Under the pieces are notes generated by a model. The model saw only the letters and a program-made list of their open reading frames with translations, was not told the origin of the DNA and made no database searches. From Anaerolineae bacterium (lineage in GTDB: Bacteria; Chloroflexota; Anaerolineae; SpSt-600), in the NCBI GenBank assembly GCA_028275425.1, contig JAPWUT010000041.1:1-10541 (forward strand): a stretch of 10,541 bases of DNA, given 5' to 3'. Every line of letters starts with the position of its first letter. The first letter of the stretch is position 1. Positions 6,032 through 10,541 of the stretch are shown here, one piece after another. The position numbers were made by a program, and so were the translations under genes.

Positions 6032-7551
6032 TGGTGTGGAGGAGGCTTCGCATCTTCTCCCAGGCTTTGTTCTTCGCCCTTTTCCTCGCCTTAGGGATTA
6101 GAGCTTCTCAGGGCTTCACCGGAGCACCTTGGAACCTTTTCCCTCGCTTTGACCCTCTGGCCGCAATTTCAGTCTCCATCGGAGTAAAGAGGCTGCTTTG
6201 GGCTTCATTCTGGGGCGCCGCTTTGACCCTAAGCTTAACTTTGCTATTGGGAAGAGCCTTCTGCGGATGGGTTTGCCCGTTGGGAGCTTTCTTGGATTGG
6301 ACCTCTAGGCCAATCCCCAGGAAGCGAAGGAGCAGGGGCTCTTACCTTTTCCACGCCAGTTTCTTCCTACTCACTTTCATCCTTGCCCTTTCCCTCGCCA
6401 GTAAGCTTTGGCCACTCTTCCTTGACCCCATCACTATCGCCCAGAGAACCCTCGTAGCCTCTTTGCACCCAGTGCTCGGATGGCTTCTAAGAGCCGTGGG
6501 CGATGCCCTTTACCCCCTAAGGCCACTTCAAGGGCTTGTTGAATTCGCCGACAAAGCGTGGCGGTGGGTTGGCCTTCTACCTCAGGGCGGACTTCGCCTC
6601 TACCGCTTTTCCCTCTTTTTCCTTGCCCTCCTCTTGCTCTTGGCTCTGCTCAACAGGCTTGCTCCTCGCTTCTGGTGCCGTGCACTCTGCCCCCTCGGAG
6701 CTCTCCTTACCCTCGCCGGGCGCTTTTCCCCACTTGTGGTGAAAATTGACGAAGAGGCCTGCACCCAATGCGGCCTCTGTGCTGATATCTGCCCAATCCT
6801 CCCAGCTGGGGCTAATAGAGTAGATAGCCGGGCCGATTGCTGGCGTTGTGCTGATTGTATTGCCTTCTGCCCGGAAAAGGCCATCTCCTTTGCTTGGGCC
6901 AAGCCTCACTGCCAACCGCTTACTTTCAGCCCATCCCGCCGAGCTTTCCTGGGTGGGCTCTTAGGAGCGGGGGCAGCTCTACTAATTGCTCGCTCAGATG
7001 CCCTTAGCCGCCGCAATTCCCCGAACATCATAAGGCCTCCAGGGGCTAAGGTTAAGTTATCTCTGGGAAAGTACGATGAGTCCGAATTTTTGAGCCGATG
7101 CATCCGCTGCGGACTGTGCTGGAAAGTCTGCCCCACCAACGGCCTCCAGCCTGCGGGAACAGAGGCCGGAATTGAAAGCTTCTGGACCCCCATCCTAATC
7201 CCCAGAATCGGGTACTGCGATTATGGTTGCACGGCCTGTGGGGAAATTTGCCCCACCGGTGCCATTGAAAGGTTAAGCCTTGAAGAGAAGAGGAGAAGGA
7301 AGATAGGCCTGGCCTACATAGACCAGAAACGCTGCATCCCCTATAGCTTGCATCTTCCCTGTACGGTATGCGAGGAAATGTGCCCCGTCCCGGATAAAGC
7401 CATAGTCCTTGAGGAACGGGAAATTGAAGGCAAAACCTTACTCTTCCCCAAAGTCCTGCCCGAAAGATGCATAGGGTGCGGGATATGCGAGAACAAATGC
7501 CCTGTCCCCGATGAAGCAGCCATAAGGGTTTATGCCCCATTCGTGGTTTAG
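6031..7551 (+). CDS. Membrane polyferredoxin: NapH-like module fused to NapG-like module
   Basis: A 506-residue iron-sulfur membrane protein. Residues 1-290 resemble NapH/MauN/NosR-type quinol-linked proteins. They have about four or five membrane segments, two CxxxCP pairs (CGWVCPLGA at 78, CRALCPLGA at 216) and two [4Fe-4S] motifs (Cys 244/247/250/254 and 270/273/276/280). A second signal-like element follows: SRRAFLGG at 302-309 and a Gly/Ala/Leu-rich helix. Residues 345-506 resemble NapG/MauM, with four cluster motifs starting at Cys 357, 396, 435 and 480. Total: six predicted [4Fe-4S] clusters. NapG and NapH are normally separate partners that pass electrons from quinol to a periplasmic enzyme. 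Here no terminal reductase is visible, so donor and acceptor are unknown. The ATG at 6031 overlaps the DUF362 stop and follows GAGGTGG (6017-6023). An upstream in-frame ATG at 5944 would run 88 bases into the DUF362 gene and is not favoured. Confidence 0.88.
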   Translation: MVWRRLRIFSQALFFALFLALGIRASQGFTGAPWNLFPRFDPLAAISVSIGVKRLLWASFWGAALTLSLTLLLGRAFCGWVCPLGAFLDWTSRPIPRKRRSRGSYLFHASFFLLTFILALSLASKLWPLFLDPITIAQRTLVASLHPVLGWLLRAVGDALYPLRPLQGLVEFADKAWRWVGLLPQGGLRLYRFSLFFLALLLLLALLNRLAPRFWCRALCPLGALLTLAGRFSPLVVKIDEEACTQCGLCADICPILPAGANRVDSRADCWRCADCIAFCPEKAISFAWAKPHCQPLTFSPSRRAFLGGLLGAGAALLIARSDALSRRNSPNIIRPPGAKVKLSLGKYDESEFLSRCIRCGLCWKVCPTNGLQPAGTEAGIESFWTPILIPRIGYCDYGCTACGEICPTGAIERLSLEEKRRRKIGLAYIDQKRCIPYSLHLPCTVCEEMCPVPDKAIVLEEREIEGKTLLFPKVLPERCIGCGICENKCPVPDEAAIRVYAPFVV

Positions 7552-7559
7552 GAGGGAAA

Positions 7560-8723
7560 ATGCGCTTTAGAAGCGTTCTCCGTCTGGCTATCCTCATCTT
7601 GAGCGGCCTCCTCATCCTTACTTTCGCCTGGCTTTCCTCTCGTCCGATGCTTCCACCTCCTCCTCTTTCACCTCCTGCCATCTCACCCTCGGAAAGCCAA
7701 CATTTTCGGGTCCTGGCCATAGTAGTGGAGGGGGCAAATAGGGAGCTAATCAACTTGGCTACTCCTTACCTCGTGGCCGACCTCAAGGCGCCGGAAGAGA
7801 TTACCGTTGCTCTCTCCACCCTTGCCACAGGGATTTCACAGAGGGGTGAGGAGGAAGTGGAGCCATTCTGGCGAACTGCTATGCGCCGCGGGCTCAAGGC
7901 CGCCGTCCTCTTCTGGCCCGAAATCTACCCCGATTCTGAACTCAAGGCCGATTACACGGTAGCTCCAGCCTCTTGCTATGGAAGCTCATCACTTCACACC
8001 GTCTCCTTCTCCCAACCCCCGTCCATTCCAGCCTCGCTTCCCCCCTCATTCAGCCCGCCGGTTGAAGGCATCGTGGAAATAAGGGAAGAGGGCGGTCTGA
8101 TGGCCTCCTTGCACCTCTGGGCTTTGGATAGCTCGGATGACAGCAAGAGCAATTACGCTGCTGTGCTCTTGGAAGGTAGCCAGAAGCCTCTGCACCCCGG
8201 AGAATGGCTTGCCTTAGAGGTTGACCATCACCTCCATTCAGGTTCTCTCTTCAAGCTTTTGGAGTTATCCCCTGAAGCCAAGAGAGCCGTTCTCTACCGA
8301 ACCCCCCTTTGCTACACCTACGCCTTCCCGCCTTCCCTCCTTCAGGAACTGAACAAGAAGCTGGGCTTCTTCCGTCCCCCACCCGACCCCCAAAGCTTGG
8401 CCGAAGGGTGGATAAAGCCCGAGGATGCTTCGTTCTTGGAAAAGGAGGTGACCCGCTGGACAACGGAGGCCATTGCTTTGGTCTGGGAACAATACAAGCC
8501 GGACTTACTTCTGGCTCACTTTCCCCAATCCTCAACTTTGACTGCCGAAAGCCTTAGGCCCCTGGCCGAAGGGATGAGAGAAGGGGAAGTCATGGTGCTC
8601 ATCTCCCTCGCTCCTGAAGGTTTCTTGGCCGTTTACGGTGGGGAAAAGCAAAGCCTTGCAAACCCCTTCTCCCTTTCGGCTGAGGATGTAGCCCCGTTGC
8701 TGCTCTCCCTTCTTCTTAGGTAA
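7560..8723 (+). CDS. Membrane-anchored protein resembling a catalytically degenerate alkaline-phosphatase-superfamily member
   Basis: A 387-residue protein with an N-terminal membrane anchor (about 7-25) and a Pro/Ser-rich linker (30-46), so the main domain should face outward. Its outline resembles the type I phosphodiesterase/alkaline phosphatase fold: a hydrophobic strand ending VVEGAN (55-60), TLATG (87-91), DLLLAHF (315-321) and VMVLISLAPEGF (344-355). These are where active relatives have the DG metal ligand, the Thr/Ser nucleophile before a TG, the D..GH ligand pair, and SDHG. None of those ligands is present here: the Asp is Glu57, the D..GH pair is absent and SDHG reads LAPEG. If the family assignment is right, this is a pseudoenzyme or a binding protein. 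If not, it is an unrecognised envelope protein. AGGAGGG (7550-7556) overlaps the polyferredoxin stop and precedes the ATG by three bases. It continues directly into the ABC exporter genes. Confidence 0.5.
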   Translation: MRFRSVLRLAILILSGLLILTFAWLSSRPMLPPPPLSPPAISPSESQHFRVLAIVVEGANRELINLATPYLVADLKAPEEITVALSTLATGISQRGEEEVEPFWRTAMRRGLKAAVLFWPEIYPDSELKADYTVAPASCYGSSSLHTVSFSQPPSIPASLPPSFSPPVEGIVEIREEGGLMASLHLWALDSSDDSKSNYAAVLLEGSQKPLHPGEWLALEVDHHLHSGSLFKLLELSPEAKRAVLYRTPLCYTYAFPPSLLQELNKKLGFFRPPPDPQSLAEGWIKPEDASFLEKEVTRWTTEAIALVWEQYKPDLLLAHFPQSSTLTAESLRPLAEGMREGEVMVLISLAPEGFLAVYGGEKQSLANPFSLSAEDVAPLLLSLLLR

Positions 8724-8737
8724 GTGCCAAAATTGGC

Positions 8738-8744
8738 GGGAGGT
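8738..8744 (+). promoter_or_regulatory. Ribosome binding site that supports the GTG start of the ABC permease
   Basis: GGGAGGT ends five bases before the GTG at 8750. A second purine-rich AAGGAGG (8755-8761) lies 12 bases before an in-frame ATG at 8774, so a start eight codons later is a weaker alternative. Confidence 0.65.
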
Positions 8745-8749
8745 GCGCT

Positions 8750-9853
8750 GTGGGAAGGAGGTTGCTGGCCATAATGCGCAAGGAGGTAATACACATACGC
8801 CGCGACCCCCGAACCTTGGCGGTCATGTTCCTAATCCCACTAATCCAGATGTTCCTCTTGGGCTATGCTGCTACCTTAGACGTGAAGCAGCTCAAGACCG
8901 CAGTCCTGGATTTGGATCGCTCAAGGGCCAGTCGGGAGCTGGTTGAGACCTATAAAGCTTCCAATTACTTTAACCCCGTCTACTTTGTAAGCTCGGAAGA
9001 GGAGCTCGCTCGTCTGATAGACAGCGGGAAAGCCAGAGCAGGGATGATTATCCCCGCAGGCTATAGTTCCTCTCTCGCTCGTGGGGAGAAGGCCTCAGTT
9101 TACTTCATCATAGACGGTTCTGACCCCAATGTGGCCAATACCGCTTTCTCCGCCTCCCAGAGCATCGCTCAAAGCTTCTCCTTGAAGCTCCTGCCACTGA
9201 AAAGCCCTCCGATTGTGGAAGCTATCCCCAGGGTTTGGTACAATCCGCAGATGCGCAGTTCAAACTTCATGATACCAGGCCTTATCGGGCTAATAATGGG
9301 CCTTATCACCACCATCCTTACCGCTTTAGCCATAGTGCGGGAGAAAGAGCAAGGCACAATTGAGCAGCTCATGGTCACACCGATAAGGCCATTTGAGCTT
9401 TTGACCGGTAAGATTGCCCCCTACGTGGTCATCGCTTTCCTTGAGTTAGGGGAAGTGCTCTTGGTTGGTCATTTTTGGTTCAAAGTGCCCATAAGGGGGG
9501 GCATACCCTTGCTCTTAGCCCTTTCCTTCGTTTTCCTCTTTGCCACTTTGGGCATAGGCCTCTTCATCTCCTCTGTAGCCAACACCCAGCGGGAAGCCAT
9601 GTTCTTGGCCTTCTTCATCATCCTGCCTTCCATTTTCCTTTCAGGCTTCATCTTCCCCTTGGAAGCAATGCCGAAGGTCTTGCAACTACTGAGCTACATC
9701 GTCCCACTCCGCTACTACATGACCATAGTGCGGGGTATAATTGTAAAGGGGGTGGGGGTTGGAGCTCTTTGGGAGCACATAATTCCCCTCGCCCTCCTTG
9801 GGATGGCAATATTCACAGGGGCAACTTTGAGGATACGCAAGAGGTTGGAATGA
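8750..9853 (+). CDS. ABC-2 type exporter permease (YhhJ/YbhR-like)
   Basis: A 367-residue inner-membrane permease of the ABC-2 class. A cytoplasmic RKEVIHIRRDPRTL segment leads into a first membrane helix (about 22-43). A large extracytoplasmic domain follows (about 45-175, with the ITPAGY-like IIPAGYSSSL near 100). Five further helices then run between about 180 and 360. The cytoplasmic loop between helices two and three reads REKEQGTIEQLMVTPIRPFELLTGK, broken here as REKEQGT and QLMVTPIRP, which is the hallmark of YhhJ/YbhS/YbhR permeases. The GTG start is preferred because of GGGAGGT at 8738-8744 and because the family normally has a few residues before the RKE motif. The stop overlaps the ATPase start by ATGA. 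Substrates of this family include drugs, ions and unknown envelope compounds; nothing in the sequence identifies the one moved here. Confidence 0.93.
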   Translation: MGRRLLAIMRKEVIHIRRDPRTLAVMFLIPLIQMFLLGYAATLDVKQLKTAVLDLDRSRASRELVETYKASNYFNPVYFVSSEEELARLIDSGKARAGMIIPAGYSSSLARGEKASVYFIIDGSDPNVANTAFSASQSIAQSFSLKLLPLKSPPIVEAIPRVWYNPQMRSSNFMIPGLIGLIMGLITTILTALAIVREKEQGTIEQLMVTPIRPFELLTGKIAPYVVIAFLELGEVLLVGHFWFKVPIRGGIPLLLALSFVFLFATLGIGLFISSVANTQREAMFLAFFIILPSIFLSGFIFPLEAMPKVLQLLSYIVPLRYYMTIVRGIIVKGVGVGALWEHIIPLALLGMAIFTGATLRIRKRLE

Positions 9854-10541
9854 TGGAGCAAGAGCTGGCAATAGAAACCAGGGAATTGACCAAAGTCTTC
9901 GGCCGGGTAAAGGCAGTAGAAGGGCTAAACCTTAGGGTCTACCGAGGAGAAATCTTTGGTTTGGTTGGGCCGGACGGAGCTGGAAAGACTACAACTCTTA
10001 GGATTCTGGCTTCTGTGATGGCCCCATCTTCTGGGGTAGCCTTTGTCGGCGGCTATAACGTGGTAACCCAGGCTGAAGAGGTTAAAAAGAGCGTAGGATA
10101 CATGCCCCAGCACTTCGCTCTCTACGGCGACCTCACGGTTGTGGAGAATTTGGACTTTTTCGCCGACCTATTTGAAGTTCCCGAAGGGGTCAGGGCGGAG
10201 AGGATAAAGAGGCTTCTGCGCTTTGCTCGGCTTGAGGATTTTCGGAACCGTCGGGCCTCGCAGCTTTCGGGGGGGATGCAGAAGAAGCTGGCTTTGGCTT
10301 GTGCCCTCATCCATAATCCCCAAATCCTCCTCTTGGATGAGCCTACTACCGGGGTTGACCCTATATCTCGCCGGGAATTTTGGGACCTTATCACCGAGCT
10401 CCACCTCCAGAAAGCCACAATCGTAGTGAGCACTTGCTACATGGACGAAGCCGAGCGCTTCTCCAGGGTTGGATTCATGCACCAGGGGAAACTCCTGGCT
10501 TGCTCCGAGCCTTCAAAACTGAAGGAGATTGTGCCAAGCGG
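9850..10541 (+). CDS. ABC exporter ATPase, YbhF-like (3' end outside window)
   Basis: The first 230 codons of an ABC ATPase that should power the permease at 8750, to which it is coupled by an ATGA overlap. Visible elements are Walker A GPDGAGKTT (40-48, with the Asp seen in YbhF-type domains), Q-loop Gln87 in MPQHFALY, signature LSGGMQ (139-144), Walker B ILLLDEP (159-165) and D-loop GVDP (168-171). The H-loop reads STCYMDEAE (194-202), so Cys196 replaces the switch histidine. Related YbhF-like domains often have Pro at this position, so the change may be a family trait. A second ATG lies one codon later. The frame stays open to the window end, so whether this is a single or a doubled ATPase as in YbhF cannot be seen. 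No HlyD-type adaptor gene is present in the visible part of the cluster. Confidence 0.95.
   Translation, partial: MMEQELAIETRELTKVFGRVKAVEGLNLRVYRGEIFGLVGPDGAGKTTTLRILASVMAPSSGVAFVGGYNVVTQAEEVKKSVGYMPQHFALYGDLTVVENLDFFADLFEVPEGVRAERIKRLLRFARLEDFRNRRASQLSGGMQKKLALACALIHNPQILLLDEPTTGVDPISRREFWDLITELHLQKATIVVSTCYMDEAERFSRVGFMHQGKLLACSEPSKLKEIVPS

Noticed and set aside
7052..7753. Open frame of 233 codons on the - strand
   Set aside because: It lies opposite the NapG-like cluster motifs and the start of the next gene, is low in recognisable motifs, has Arg/Gly/Ser-rich composition, and no ribosome site. It is a shadow of the conserved coding strand.
1..10541. CRISPR array, tRNA or rRNA genes
   Set aside because: No regularly spaced repeat, tRNA-like T-loop/anticodon arrangement or rRNA signature was seen on either strand; this was by eye, not by a covariance search.

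Overview
The window is about 57% GC by eye and every credible gene lies on the + strand. It looks like a thermophilic bacterium, most probably a Chloroflexota (Anaerolineae-like) genome. This guess rests on a GH57 glucan-branching-type enzyme, heavy use of AGG/ATA codons, strong AGGAGG ribosome sites, Thr/Pro/Ser-rich linkers on exported proteins, and a remnant resembling the large membrane glycosyltransferase-like proteins common in that phylum. No rRNA or other taxonomic marker is present, so the assignment is an inference.

Layout. (1) 1-1306: 3' part of a TnpB-related (IS200/IS605 accessory) RuvC nuclease whose 5' end lies outside the window. It has no zinc ribbon and has a long C-terminal tail. 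(2) 1430-5013: a tightly packed block. It holds lgt (prolipoprotein diacylglyceryl transferase), a GH57 1,4-alpha-glucan branching-type enzyme (TAATG overlap), a tandem double-hot-dog acyl thioesterase (ATGA overlap), and the first ~60 codons of a membrane-protein gene that then breaks off. (3) 5020-10541: a new transcription unit behind a TATAAT -10 box. It holds a Tat-signal DUF362 protein, a NapH-NapG-type fused polyferredoxin with six [4Fe-4S] motifs, a membrane-anchored protein resembling the alkaline-phosphatase superfamily but without its metal ligands, an ABC-2 permease and its ATPase (cut by the window end). Overlaps or gaps of at most 26 bp join these five genes.

How the genes may work together. 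The second unit is the most system-like part. A Tat-targeted DUF362 protein is translationally coupled to a membrane ferredoxin with an internal twin-arginine motif, so both may work at the outer face of the membrane in electron transfer or in assembly of a redox cofactor. The degenerate phosphatase-like protein and the YhhJ/YbhF-type ABC exporter follow without a break, but their functional link is inferred only from spacing. The first unit combines lipoprotein maturation, alpha-glucan metabolism and acyl-thioester hydrolysis, which is more likely a housekeeping cluster than a pathway.

No tRNA, rRNA, CRISPR array or convincing rho-independent terminator was seen. No stretch over 300 bases lacks a gene.
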